DNA from: Topomyia yanbarensis
Taxonomy: Eukaryota; Arthropoda; Insecta; Diptera; Culicidae
Reading direction: 5' to 3'
Assembly: GCF_030247195.1 (NCBI RefSeq)
Contig: NC_080671.1
Location: forward strand, 197,890,676 to 197,954,675
Length of the DNA: 64,000 nucleotides
Shown here one piece after another: positions 11,710 through 23,346 of this stretch. The translations under genes and the position numbers were made by a program. Every line of letters starts with the position of its first letter. The first letter of the stretch is position 1. The notes below the pieces were generated by a model, which saw nothing but the letters and a program-made list of their open reading frames with translations, was not told where the DNA came from and did no database searches.

Positions 11710-14700
11710 TGCCGAGGACTTAATGACTGGAGGGTCTAAAATATGCCAGTCGCGCACGGAGCATTTTGGGTTTTGCCCTTACTGTGTTATGCGAATCTCT
11801 GACGCAGTGGACCATTATTTTCTTCGCAAATTGTGGGAATCAAATGATCATGTCCCATTTACACCTGATATGGCTCGCTATATGCGTTAACATCCCAACT
11901 CGCTTGGTGTCCTCTAGTTGTCGTGCAATTTATGTTGGAGATGAAATGTACAGTTCTCTAATCAACAATGGTTAGAATAGCACAAATCAATCTTCAACAT
12001 AAACGTACAGCAACTATGAATTTATCTCGACTCATGCAGGAAGGTAAAGCTTCCATAGCATTGGTTCAAGAACCGTATTTCCATAAAGGAAACTTCTATT
12101 TTGAAAAGTTACTTAACACTGCCTTCATTGCTTAAAACAAGACAGGCATGACTAACCCACGTGAAATGCCTCGTGCTTGCATTCTTGCAAATAAGGCTAT
12201 TGACGCGTGTCTCATATCGGAGCTCACAATTCGCGATATCTGTGTTGTCACAGTTACACTGACTGTCGAAAACGTAGACAAAAAATATATATATTGTTCA
12301 ACATACCTACCGCATAACGAATCATCTCCTTCTGATGATTTCAAAAGCGTTGTATCATATTGTAGCAGAAATGGGCTTCCGCTCATTATCGGCAGTGATG
12401 CGAATGCTCATCACATCATTTGGGGCAGCTCAGACATCAATCTGAGAGGCTAGTACAAATCTCCATATTCTGAATGTGGGAAACCGACCAACTTTTGCGA
12501 GGTCTGGAAGGGAGGAGGTGTTAGACATAACACTTTGCTCTGATAGAATTTTGCATGAACTGGGAAATTGGCAGCTTCCAAATGAAACTGAACCGTCTCT
12601 ATCCAATCATAAATATATATTTTTCGATCATTTTGATGTCACCTTCAATGTGGTGACATATCGTAATCCTAAATCTACAAACTGGGTTCTCTTTTTGGAA
12701 AACTTGGCGACTAAATTTCATGGATATTTTCCAACAATTAGTCAACTAGACGACTTAGATGACGTCGTGGATACGACAAACTCATTCTTATTACCATCCT
12801 ACGAAGAAGCTTGTCCACTTCGTACTGTTAAATCGACTAGGGGAACCCCTTGGTGGAGGGCTGAGCTTGAAAGAATGAAGAAAGTTATGAGAAGAGCTTG
12901 GAACCGGCGTCAGCGTGATGATTCCAGGGCTTTCAGGTCAGCTCGCAGTGCATATACGAAATGTCTTAGATCTGCAGAACGGGCTGGCTGGCAAAGCCTA
13001 TGCACTAATGTTTCTAGTCTGAACGATGCTAGCAGATCAAATAAAATTCTCTCCAAATCGAATGATTTTCAGATGAACTCCTTAGAAACCAGAGATGGTG
13101 TTTATGTGACGGACGAAAAAGATGTTCTTAATTTCTCTTCGACACACACTTTCCAGGTTGTATCGATCCGGAGTTGAACAATGTTCACAGATCTCATTCT
13201 GGTAATTCGGACTCGTGGGCACGCACATTGGTTTCCACTGAATCGGTCAAGTGGGCAGTTGACAGCTTTGCTCCACACAAATCACCCGGAAAAGATGGAA
13301 TACTTCCCGTGCTACTGCAAAAGGGATTTGATATTCTTAAACATGTCTTGAAAAAGATTTTGCTTTCCAGTCTTGCTACCGGGTATATCCCGAAAGCATG
13401 GCGAGAAATAACTGTTAGATTTATTCCCAAAGGGGGGAGCTCAAGCTATGAAGAAACCAAGAGTTTTAGGCCTACCAGCTTAAGTTCTTTTCTTCTGAAA
13501 GCTTTGGAACGGATAATCGATCATCACATCAGGAACGTTAGTTTAGTTGAATATCCACTGCACAAAATGCAACATGTATATCAGTGTGGGAAATCCACGA
13601 TCACTCTGCTTCACGATGTTGTTTACAACATTGAGAAAGCCTTCTCGCTCAAGCAATCTAGCTTGGGTGTCTTCCTAGATATTGAGGGTGCTTTTGACAA
13701 TGTGTCCTTCCAGTCTATTCTGGAAGCGACGCGCGGTCATGTATCTGCATGTATCTCGGGTTGGATAAACGCAATGGTTAGTAACCGCATACTTTGCTCG
13801 TCACTGCGACAGGCTGAGATACGGAAGTTGAGTATTTGCGGTTGTCCTCAGGGCGGCGTTCTGTCACCTTTGTTATGGAACTTAGTAGCTGACGGCTTGT
13901 TGAAGAAACTCAATGAGCTTGGATTTTCAACCTACGGGTTTGCTGACGATTACCAAATACTAATTACTGGATTTTGCATCGGAACAATCTTTGACTTAAT
14001 GCAACAGGCATTAAGAGCTGTCGAACAGTTGTGTCGACAAGTTAAACTATCAGTTAACCCAAGCCAAACTTCAATGGTTCTTTTCACGAAGAAGCGAATA
14101 ACAACCGGGGTTCGTCCCTTGCAGTTCGTTGATTCTGAGCTACTGTGTACAGATCAAGTCAAATACATTGGAGTCATATTGGATTCCAAACTGAATTGGT
14201 CTGCTCACATTGAGTTCAGAGTCAAGAAAGCGTGCATGGCCTTCGGGCAGTGCAGACGAACTTTTGGAAAGACCTGGGGTCTCAAACCTAAATACATCTA
14301 TTGGATTTACACGACAATTGTACGTCCAATACTGTCATACGGATGCCTTGTGTGGTGGCAGAGGGGAGAGGTGGTGACAGTACAGTCAAAGCTAAACCAT
14401 CTGCAAAGAATGGCGCTCATGGCGTTGTCTGGTGCTTTCACCACGACTCCGATTGCTGCTCTTGAGGCACTTCTAAATATAAAACCATTACACATACACC
14501 TCAAACAAGAAGCACTATCATGTGCATACAGACTGCAGGTTACTGGGCTTTGGAACAGTAATCATGTTGATCTTGCTACCAGTCATACACGATTGTGGTC
14601 ACAAATGGTTACATGGAGTGAAGATATTCTTGCTCCCACCCAGCGATATAACACTCACTTGTAGTTTTCCTTACAGGACATTCCATGTGAAGATTCCCTC

Positions 14701-14855
14701 TCGAGAGGAGTGGTTGTCTGGCTTTATGGAAAGACAACAACAAACGCAAGTGGTCTGTTACACTGACGGTTCTCTGATGGAGGGACGTGCTGGTGCTGGT
14801 GTCTACTGTCGTGAAATGAGATTGGAACAATCTCACTCACTAGGTAGATACTGTA

Positions 14856-16089
14856 GGGGAGACTGAGGAGACTTGATCCCCGGGGAGACTTGATCCCATC
14901 ATTGTAACTCAAAGGCGGATCAGAATACATTAATCGAATATACTATAAAGTTGCGTAGTTTTATCTAAACATAAATTTCATTAACACAGAAAAAAGAAAT
15001 TGAGCTTTTGTGTAACCGAATTTTTACCGATTTAAAAAAAAATCTCAGAAGAACTGAAGAAGATTTATTTTTCAAATTTTCAAACTTTTATAAAATTGAT
15101 AAAATCACCCACTACATACTCTACTTTTGCATACAGAATTACAGGAGAATGTCAATTATATGAATACGTTATGATTGAGCTGATTCTTTTGTTCAACTAT
15201 ATTTTTACTAAAGTTTGCTGAAATAGATGCTATGGGTTCACTTGATCCCTTCAAATTCGTGGAGATTTGATCCCCTTCGCCATACTTCATACACACCACT
15301 GAAAATAACCAAATTCACACCAGAACAATTGAAGTCATTGTTGTCATAAAAAAATGTCAAAAATGGACGCTCCATCGTAAAGAAACATAACTGTAATTGT
15401 TTACTACAGTATGCGTAGCAACCATTCATCCCACATTTGACGTTCCTCAACCATAATAAAGACAGCTTTCAAATAATTGCACGGAGATTTGGGGAATTCG
15501 TAAAAAATCAGGTGAGAGATGCGTAATATGTAGTAACAAAAATAACAATATATAATCATAACAATTTAATCAATACTACAATCCATTTATAAAATTGAAT
15601 GGGATAATGTACCCGTTTTTGCCCTATTAAGAAGGGTACCACATTATTACTACAATAAATCTTCTGTTTGAGCGCAGCAAAATCTCTAATCGAGTACCCC
15701 CATTATCGCAATACCATTTGAGTCAATGCGTTGAGCAAAGATGGCAGACGCTGCTCTAACCAAAGGCTTCAGATGGGTAGGATGATAGTAGAAACAGGGC
15801 AAAAATAGGCTTATTACCCTACATGCTCTTTTAAACACGTTTTCATAAAGGAATTAAGTGTTCCCAAATTAGGGATCGAGTCTCCACTAATCTAAGAATT
15901 TTCCATTTTTTGTTTTTTTTCCAGAAATGCTCATAGCTCATGTCCAGTATAATATTTCCATGTAATTTTTTTATGATTATTAGTCATCCCTAGAAACAAT
16001 ATAAAACTACAAAAAATACATAGTTTTTTATCATTCCACGGGGTTGGACTGAAAAATAAAAAAGGGGATCAAGTCTCCTCAGTCTCCCC
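14856..16089. mobile_element. TA-flanked non-autonomous DNA element, 26-bp perfect TIRs
   Basis: Length is 1,234 bp. The terminal 26 bases (starting ggggagactgaggagac, ending ttgatcccc) and the right end (16,064-16,089) are perfect reverse complements. TA flanks both ends (14,854-14,855 and 16,090-16,091). Removing the element plus one TA rejoins RNase H in frame as GRYCTVFQAEIF, which proves the boundaries. A TA duplication is the habit of Tc1/mariner-type elements. The phrase GGAGACTTGATCCCC or a close variant recurs at about 14,882, 15,238, 15,262 and 15,872. No transposase ORF is seen. Confidence 0.92.
15601..15820. mobile_element. Smaller MITE nested inside the 14,856 element
   Basis: Imperfect inverted ends: gggataatgtacccgttttt at the left, and agggtaataagcctattttt as the reverse complement of the right end. 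Both continue with gccct. About 220 bp. The interior resembles 6,870-6,990. No clean target duplication. Confidence 0.55.
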
Positions 16090-16329
16090 TACTGTATTCC
16101 AAGCAGAAATCTTTGCGATTATGTGCGGGGTGCATTCGGCCCTTCAACTGAGTTTGTCCGGCAGAGTTATAAACTTCTGCCCCGATAGTCAGGCTGCAAT
16201 CAAGGCCCTTAGCTCAGACAAATCCCGGTCCAAACTAGTGATCGCGTGCCGAACCCAAATCGAAGAACTAAGCATTGTCAACACTATCTACCTTGTCTGG
16301 GTGCCCGGACATTGCGGTATTACTGGAAA

Positions 16330-16585
16330 GGGACCATTCATAAATTACGTAACGCTTTTAGGGGGGAGGGGGTACGACATGTTGTGACAAATTGTGACAT
16401 AGGGGGGAGGGGGTGTTAACTAGATCGTTACGTAACATGTGTTCATCGAAGAAAAAAAAAATTCTTAGAATTTGTTACGTAACAGGGGAGGGGGGGATGG
16501 AAAATTTTGTGACAATTTGTTACATAGAGGGAGGGGGGAGTCAATTTTGCGCTATTTTTGCGTTACGTAATTTATGAATGGTCCC
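16330..16585. mobile_element. 256-bp MITE, gggaccattcataaattacg family, in RNase H
   Basis: The 26-bp ends (gggaccattcataaattacg plus taacgc and its reverse complement) are perfect. AAA flanks both sides (16,327-16,329 and 16,586-16,588). Removing 259 bases rejoins GITG to NEWPDELAR in frame, as RNase H requires. The interior has G-rich tracts (ggggggaggggg) beside gtgacaaattgtgacat repeats and further gttacgtaac palindromes. A 3-bp duplication suggests a PIF/Harbinger-like enzyme, but AAA is not its usual TWA, so superfamily is open. Similar ends are, as I recall, common in insect genomes. Confidence 0.9.
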
Positions 16586-17271
16586 AAATGAATGGCCTGA
16601 CGAATTGGCCAGGGCAGGTTCAGCGATTGACTTCGTTGGTCCTGAGCCCGCGCTGCCAATTTCGACAAGTTGGATAACGGAAAAAATACGGTCCTGGGCT
16701 TCGTCCGAGTACCGCAATCTACAAACGTGTCGCCAAACAAAGGCGTTTCTAGAACAACCATGCCCAGTGGTTTCGAAAAATCTCTTACATTTTCGAAGCT
16801 CCACTGCGGCATGCTGACCAGGGCTTTAACCGGCCACTGCAAACTCAATTATCACATGGCAACTATTCAGCGCGCTGAGTCTTTTTCATGTGATCTTTGT
16901 GAATCCGACTACGGAACCTCATATCATCTGATATGCAACTGTCCAGCGGTAGCGCAATTGTGATTTCGAGTCTTCAGCCGTCCTTATATAGACGAAACCA
17001 TGTTTGGACGACTGAAACTCAGAGACATACTAAAGTTTCTTATCCAATGTGGTGAAGAGGTTTAGGCTTATTCGCAGGCAAGTTGAACTAGTTGTGAGTT
17101 TAACTTACCTGTTGTTTATTTTTGTTTTGTGCTGTTATTTTTCCCACCCTTCCAATTCTACTTCCCCACACCTCCTTGTCCTTTCCTTCCGCTCAGGAAA
17201 TGATGAAAACACACGGCAAGGCACAAATCCCCGACTATGTACGGGGAACGTTCCATTTGAGCCAATATATT

Positions 17272-17293
17272 CTGATTCCTGATTCCTGATTCC
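17272..17293 (+). repeat. 3' tail of the LOA/I-like element, (ctgattc)n
   Basis: Three direct copies of a 7-base unit, ctgattc, about 210 bases after the ORF2 stop. I- and LOA-type elements commonly end in short tandem repeats instead of poly(A), so this marks the 3' end. Confidence 0.65.
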
Positions 17294-17333
17294 AGTTCTT
17301 GAGCATGAAGCGCTGTTATACTACGTTCACACT

Positions 17334-17421
17334 ACGAGTTAAAACGTGTTTTAACGCTATCTTGATGATATTTTTCTTGTTGCTAATTATTATAACATGT
17401 TTCAACTCTGTAGTGTGAACA
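17334..17421. mobile_element. Tiny MITE (~88 bp)
   Basis: The left end cgttcacactacgagttaaa and the right end (reverse complement catgttcacactacagagtt) form imperfect inverted repeats with a short AT-rich centre. Confidence 0.6.
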
Positions 17422-17429
17422 TGGTATTA

Positions 17430-18100
17430 ATAGGGAACGAAAACTCGTTTAGACTGTATCTGGCGCGAATCCTGAAAGGTATTGTCGTTACCGGGACGTC
17501 ATTTCGAAACGACGTGTCTTACTTTCCTTCTGAGATCTGCCATCCTACTTCATTCTATTACGATTTCTCAAAAAATAGAATTTCATTGTTAAATAAAACT
17601 AACAGGATTCTTCAAAAAAGAAACGGAAATGAACGGAAACAAAGTTCTAAATAAAACAGAGTCTAAGAAATAATATATGTTACTAATTGTCAAACTAATT
17701 TAATAATTAATCTAGCTCTATACTTCCCATGACCGCATATTCGTCTCATTTTCTATGGGATTTCCTATCTTTATAGCATTGACTTGCGATCATAGACAGT
17801 ATAGAGTTCCAATAAACCCATTAAATTTGAAAAATGTTTTTTCTTCAAATGTAAAAAAACCTTTGGAATTAAGCTGCAGCTTACTTCATCTTCTAACCAT
17901 TTAGTGTAATATATGATTTACGACTGCAGTTCTTATCCCTTTAAACGATGTGCTGTTACCTTTTCTCGTGCGCCGTTTATTAATTGAAAGTCGTGGTAGG
18001 TTGTTAGCACCCTATTTACTAAGAATGGAAAAATATGAATGAAAAGCATCAGGATTAAACGAGAAAAGGAAATTTATTCATTTCATTTACCATCAAAGGA
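17430..18100. other. AT-rich, no gene seen
   Basis: Nothing beyond short chance ORFs. Confidence 0.4.
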
Positions 18101-18107
18101 GGTTTGA

Positions 18108-18150
18108 ATATTGTGCTTCTGATGAAGAATGATCATCAGAAGCAAAATAT
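18108..18150. other. Stem-loop, 18-bp stem with 7-nt loop
   Basis: atattgtgcttctgatga and tcatcagaagcaaaatat pair with one mismatch around the loop agaatga. It is too short for a typical pre-miRNA and no host transcript is evident. Confidence 0.6.
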
Positions 18151-18922
18151 GTGTATGTGAAAAACTGGTGCGAATATTACGCATTGCTAATGGATTGACG
18201 GGTCGCATTCATTGCAATTGAGTGAGTTTCAGGCACTCCATAGTTTAACTAAAGCTTCAGACAAATCAGACAGAAGTCCACGATAGCACGTAGCCAAAGA
18301 GAGGGGGAGGGGTTGGAGATAACCCCGCTCTTCGACTAAATTTTCTGAAAAAGTTATAACTGATCACAAATCAAAAGAAATCGAATAATTCTAAATAAGC
18401 GTGGGTAGAGTTTTGTGTATCGTGAATAGCCTAGAAAATTTTTGAACGATTTGATATGAAAATGATGTAGAATAAATTTGATAAAAGACTTAGCTTTAAA
18501 ACTGTCCAGTGCTTTCTCACTAGTGATTGCCATGGTTAACAAACAACGTTTAGAACGATCCTACATAATCAGGTGCTCAACACAGGGTAATTGGTATGTG
18601 ATTCTAGTGACGAGAGCATATGTTGCTTCCATCTTAGTCAGAATTAGGTTTTTATGTTTCTTCTAAACGGGGACCTGGTTAATTTCGTACATAGTATAGG
18701 TTTTTTAGCTATAGAACTGAATCGTGTCAACCGTTTGGCAAAATGAAATGTTTTTTGGCAGTTTCATCGATGGTTTTGGTATGCATGAGTCAAGTCCTTG
18801 TCCCACCAGGAGTGTCTGCTCCAAATTTAAGCTAAATCAGCCAAGCCCAAGTACCGGACCAATTTGGTTGAAGTTTGCGTGGGGTTTTTTGATGCACGGA
18901 GAAAGCCAATCCGGTCTTGTGT

Positions 18923-18964
18923 ATACAATGGAACCTAGTGGTTCGCCGCTAGGTTCCATTGTAT
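18923..18964. other. Near-perfect hairpin with TTCG loop
   Basis: atacaatggaacctag (18,923-18,938) pairs perfectly with ctaggttccattgtat (18,949-18,964). The ten bases between, tggttcgccg, extend the stem by a T-G wobble and two G-C pairs, leaving a TTCG loop. The upstream cccaccaggagtgtctgctc resembles a repeat near 60,217, so the hairpin may belong to a repeat family. Confidence 0.7.
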
Positions 18965-20690
18965 CCACTAGATTCTCATGACAAAGAAGCCTATCCCGCC
19001 AACACTAGCTTTTCAATGGAGTGAGATAGACAAACACACCACTTCGTAAAAAAATCAATATATTATCCTGATGCATACAGTGCTACTCAACGGTGAAAAC
19101 ACGACCAGGTGGGTTTTGTCCATGTAAATTCGTTGCTGTTGTGCTATCTTATGACAAATGCCATTTTGGGGTAAATTGAGATAGATATGCTATAGATATA
19201 TTTTATTCGATTACATTACTTGTCTGAAAAATCTCTACAAAGTGGCGTTTTCAACATTTAGAAATTCTACTTGGTTACTGAGATATAGCAAGAAACGTAA
19301 TGACAAATTGTGAGTTTTTTGTTTCAAACCGATGTATCTTTGAAATGGCTCAGTTATATTTAAGTTTCAGATGATTTTATATGTAAAAATGTATAAGGAA
19401 CACGCTGGCATACTTATTTTCAAAATAAAACTTCATGTATTGTGAGCAAAATGCAGTTTTACTTTTAGCAACACTGAAAGCAAAATTTACTTTTTTTTAG
19501 ATTCCTTGACCAATTTACTTTAAAATTTTAAAATTTTCCCATATTTATATATAGCTAGAAATAGTTCTAAAACACCAAATCTTCCGAATCAAAATTATTT
19601 TTTTTCGACACATTAAGGCGTCTTGAGTGAGCTTTGTTGAACAAGCTTTCTTATGATAAAACGCTTGAAAATTGGAGTTTTATATATTTAAATATGAGCA
19701 AACAGCAGTACATTTTCATTTGAACAGATTTAAAATACTACGGAAAATGTCAAGAATTACATTTTAAATAAAGTATAATTATGGTTTTTTGAGGTTATAT
19801 CGCACTACAAATAATCATGATTGAGAACAACAGTTTCAGCTATTCATTTCTAGAGGAGCTATTTGTAGTAGCATTTTGTTATGAAAAATCTAAATTCGAG
19901 GGATAAAGATGCTCTGTTTGGAAAAAATTCTAATTTGCTTTTGGCAGGTTTTGATAGAATATACTCTCGATATATTTCATAGAAATTTAAGCATTAAAAC
20001 CTATTTAATCATTTCCAAATATATTTTTCATCCGTTTGGGATACTAGTATTTCATCTGAAACATGTTAAAACTTTTAAAGAGGACATGAATTATAGTCCA
20101 AATCAAAATTATTTTTAGTTCAATTCAAGATAAGCACATTCCTACTCATGATCAATCTTTTCGGTAAAACTGTTATTCAGGTTCCAATCACAGTATAATT
20201 TAAATTTCAACACACAAATTATCAAGATCATTTACCCTACTCATTTCATTTACCCTACTCAAGATTATTTACCCTACTCATTTTATTCAGTTTATTTATT
20301 TCATGCATTTTTTTCTTTTTGTTTATTTGATTCATTTTGAATATTTAAATATTTGTAAATATATGATCGTTGCATTTAACCAATTTATTTCATTCAGCAA
20401 TTTTATTTATTTTGGTCATTTGAGTTCACTTTATTTTATATATTTTATTCGTTTCATACTTACGTTCTTATCATTAATTTAACATATTTTTTTCGTTAAT
20501 TGCATTTTATTATTTTTTCTATCTCATACATTTTATTCAGTTTCTTCAAAATAATCCTACTAATATTCATAATAATCGATACAGTAGAACCTTGCGGCAA
20601 TTAAAACATTACACAAATTAATTGATTCTATTAATTTTATAACTTTATGAACCTTCTTTAGGTGTTAACTTTTTGTAACGAATAAGGTGT
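18965..20690. other. AT-rich region with degenerate low-complexity DNA
   Basis: No gene recognised. Between about 20,225 and 20,290 the phrase atttaccctactca occurs three times, and to about 20,560 the DNA is built from ttcattttattca/atttattt-like words. Confidence 0.45.
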
Positions 20691-21206
20691 TAGCGGGTCT
20701 TATTGACCCCGATTTCGAACTCAGTTCTAAGACACATTTTCAGCCAAATCTATATCAACCTGTATCCAAATTGTTTGTTAGTTTCAATTTTCAATTTCTG
20801 GTAAATATTACCGTTTGTGACCTGGTTGGCCAGCGCGACTCGGTGCTCAATGGGGGTCATGTTTGGCGTGCATAGATGTATGCAGAACTGTCATCATAAA
20901 TCACAGGTTTATTGACAAAATAGTAATAATAAACACAAACAAAATAAAAATAATAGTGTATATAACAATTTTGAACATGATTCGACCGAACTTAGTGGTT
21001 TTGGATTTCGATTCTGATAAGGATTCCGGCGGTATAATTGTATATCTTATAATGTTGAACAAGCGACATTGTGGATAATCAATGAAACTGATCCCAAAAA
21101 TTTGTAATAAACTTGAAAGCTTATATAAAATCCCATCTAAAATGCTATAATCACTGTGACTCAACTGTGGACCCTCGAGCCATATGATGGATCAAATGAG
21201 GCTCCC

Positions 21207-22690
21207 AGTTAACTTCCGAAAACTCGTGAGCAAAGGGCTTGGTGATCGCCAAAATCAACGGCGTCTTCGTGTGCGGTTGTTTTTCTTCGTTGAGGCATTT
21301 CGGCCAGACAGCCAGACCGAAAACGTTTATCCGGCTGATCTAACAAGGATTGTGACGGCTTGTGACGCCACAATGCCACGAAAACTGGAGCCACGCAATA
21401 GACGGCGTCCAGCCCCCAGTCCGAAGGGAATATCAAACGTGGCGCTGAAAGCTGTGATCCTAGTATATCCAGACATATTCAGGACGATGCTGCAGAAATA
21501 TTTGGATGATGGCAACTTCTCCGAAATGTGGACAGCACATAAGCTGGTAATGATGCTAAAGCCAGGGAAGTCACCGGGCGATCCCGTCTCGTATAGGCCT
21601 ATATGTCTGCTGGATACATTCAGAAAACTCGGAAAACTAATCGATGGTTGGTTGAGCTTCAACAACCACGTAGCGGGGATCATGCTAAATGTCGGTGGCC
21701 CGAGAAGCAGTACGCAATGTCTGCAAGCTAGTGTTTCGCCATCGATACTGTGATATAGGGTGTTCAGGGTGGGGGTGCAGCTCTCTAAACCAAATGGAAC
21801 TGCGATAAGTGGTACAGAACATTCCGGCTTTAATATCGTACGAGTCGAGAGTGCGTGCAGAACCATATCGGCTGAGGCAGTATGCATTATTACCGAAAAA
21901 GATCCCCATTCGCATCACACTTGTGGTTATATCGAGTACTACAATTGCAGAGCATCAGAAACGCGTGGGAGATGGTGAGAGTCGATTTGGTGGCAAGGTG
22001 GCTGCAGGAATGGGACAATACAGAAAAAGAAAGGTGGACCTATCGGCTCATCCTGAACTTGTTGATGTGCTTCAATAGAAAGCTTCGAAGGTTCGAAGCG
22101 ATACGCAGGGAGATGCTTGAAACGGGAGGGCATCAACCCGGAGAATGTCGTCCACAAAATGATAAGCGACGCAATCACATGGAACGTGGTCAACAAAGTG
22201 GTGACGCAGATCATGACTGCCTTTCAGCGGAAATGGCGCGAAACGGTTTCGGGAGAGCAATTACCGCCCCGAAGCTATCTACCGCAGTAGGCTAGATCTA
22301 ACACTAGGGGATTAGTCGAATAAATTGCGACAGAGCACTTGGTTATCGGGGCGCCAGCGAACCGGACACCACGCTTCACCCGCAATTTCCGGACTAGCCG
22401 CGGCACCCTACCGTTAGGCCCGAAAGAAATATAGTGAAAACAGGAAAAAACAGAATCGGTGTCGGGAGAATTTTTTTCCGCCGTCGAACTCTCCTTCGGC
22501 GTAAGCAAGATTCACCGTCGAGGAGTAGATTGTGTAGGGGGCGTTGAGACACCACCATTTTCGGATCGTCGGGGTACCAGCGAACCGAACGCCTATCTCC
22601 ACGGTTTCGGGAGAACTTCTCTCGTCGGAATAAGCTAGGTCCATCATCGAGGACTAGACCGAGTAGCACGCGAACAGGTCGTGAGCTCAA
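21207..22690 (+). pseudogene. R1-clade retrotransposon copy 1, internally deleted
   Basis: This is a colinear mosaic of the neighbouring R1-clade copy at 23.3-28.1 kb. It matches near 24,600 (gccaaaatcaacggcgtctt), then jumps to the segment near 25,060 (gttgaggca.ttcgg), from about 25,195 to about 25,622, from about 25,850 to about 26,520 (ggttgagcttcaacaaccac) and over about 50 bases after 26,550, before following the C-terminal region. The palm FADD motif and most of the endonuclease are gone. The 3' UTR modules (gcgccagcgaaccgga at about 22,351; a second near 22,570; two gctag.tc...gactag modules) confirm the family. Short frames such as 21,184-21,753 are remnants. It is in the same strand as, and immediately upstream of, copy 2. 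Confidence 0.8.
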
Positions 22691-23346
22691 CGAGGACGTG
22701 GTGCCAAATGGCACAAGAAAGGAGACATTGGGCCTAAACGAGCCGAGGTGTAAAATGGTACCGGGTTGAGTGCCAAAGGGTTCAAGAAGATGCGGTGCTG
22801 AACGGCACAAGTAAATTAGACAATCTGGAGTTTGTCGCCCAGATTGTCCTCGTAGGGGAAGAGCACTAATACTCGACCCACAGCTAGCTTCCTTACTACA
22901 ACACACAAATTGCCACGTTGTGTAGATGGTCGAAAACTGATAGTGTGTCGAGGAGGGGTGCTATAACCCAACTGAAGCAACTACTAAGTAGTATGGTTAG
23001 AGTGTGTGCTATGCACATAAAAACCCCTCCCCGAAGTAATCTCGTAAGGTAGTGCCGGGGAATCAGGTTCCGTGCAAGAGTAATTGTTTTAGCGGGTCGG
23101 GTGACTTCCTTCATCTGTTCCCTGAGTTTGTTTTTGTACATTTTATTCCTGCTCAGCGTGTTTCAGAATTTTTTTTGCTCTCTAAAAATGATATACATAC
23201 ATACATACATACATACATACATGTATGTATCCCATGAAGGATAGTATCAACCCTTGCATGACCTCACTGTTGCTTTTTGGCAGCATAGATAATAATGGGA
23301 TCGCGAGAGGCGACTATGTGCAGCGAGTGGAGATAGCGGCCCGGAG
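22691..23346 (+). other. Junction between R1 copies: 3' UTR remainder and 5' UTR
   Basis: Up to about 22,830 the words gtgccaaatggcacaag and gtgctgaacggcac resemble the end of the 3' UTR near 27,830-27,910. Beyond this lies leader-like DNA of copy 2. A (cata)n microsatellite occupies about 23,191-23,230. No extra gene. I cannot fix the exact joint. Confidence 0.45.

Larger units (their letters stand above)
11968..17065 (+). pseudogene. Broken ORF2 (endonuclease-RT-RNase H) of the LOA/I-like element
   Basis: I chose the ATG at 11,968 because MVRIAQINLQHK opens an endonuclease-type domain, with IALVQEPY and IIGSDANAHHIIWGSS (about 12,390-12,435) downstream. A TAA at 12,133 and frameshifts near 12,450, 13,140 and 14,640 break it. 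RT motifs: SLGVFLDIEGAFDNV (about 13,660), CPQGGVLSPLLWN (about 13,845) and YGFADDYQIL (about 13,935). RNase H: CYTDGSLMEGRAGAGVY (about 14,755), then after the first insertion QAEIFAIM and PDSQAAIKAL, and WVPGHCGITG (about 16,300) continuing as NEWPDELARAG after the second. A frameshift near 16,790 precedes a Cys/His motif, CDLCESDYGTSYHLICNCP. TGA at 16,961 is an in-frame stop where Arg is likely ancestral; the frame then runs to TAG at 17,063. The endonuclease 'SDH' position reads SNH. Confidence 0.8.
11968..17293 (+). mobile_element. LOA/I-type non-LTR retrotransposon copy, interrupted by two MITEs
   Basis: This is a long single-strand unit with the domain order endonuclease, reverse transcriptase, RNase H and C-terminal Cys/His motif, followed by a short 3' UTR and a tandem tail of tgattcc repeats (17,272-17,293). 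RNase H downstream of RT points to the LOA or I group of LINEs (Lian of Aedes is one such element) rather than Jockey or R1. The 5' boundary is uncertain: DNA just upstream (about 11,790-11,890) has a short open frame reading ISDAVDHYFLRKLWESNDHV that might be an ORF1 end. Two DNA elements sit inside RNase H (14,856-16,089 and 16,330-16,585). The copy is dead. Confidence 0.8.

Noticed and set aside
14848..14860. 7-bp target duplication tactgta for the 14,856 element
   Set aside because: Only the TA reading restores the RNase H frame with the expected residues.
20675..20880. piggyBac-like element (gcgggtcttattgacccc)
   Set aside because: No TTAA-flanked inverted ends could be found.
21207..22300. 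Deletions in R1 copy 1 as spliced introns
   Set aside because: The joints lack a consistent GT...AG pattern and instead show short microhomology.
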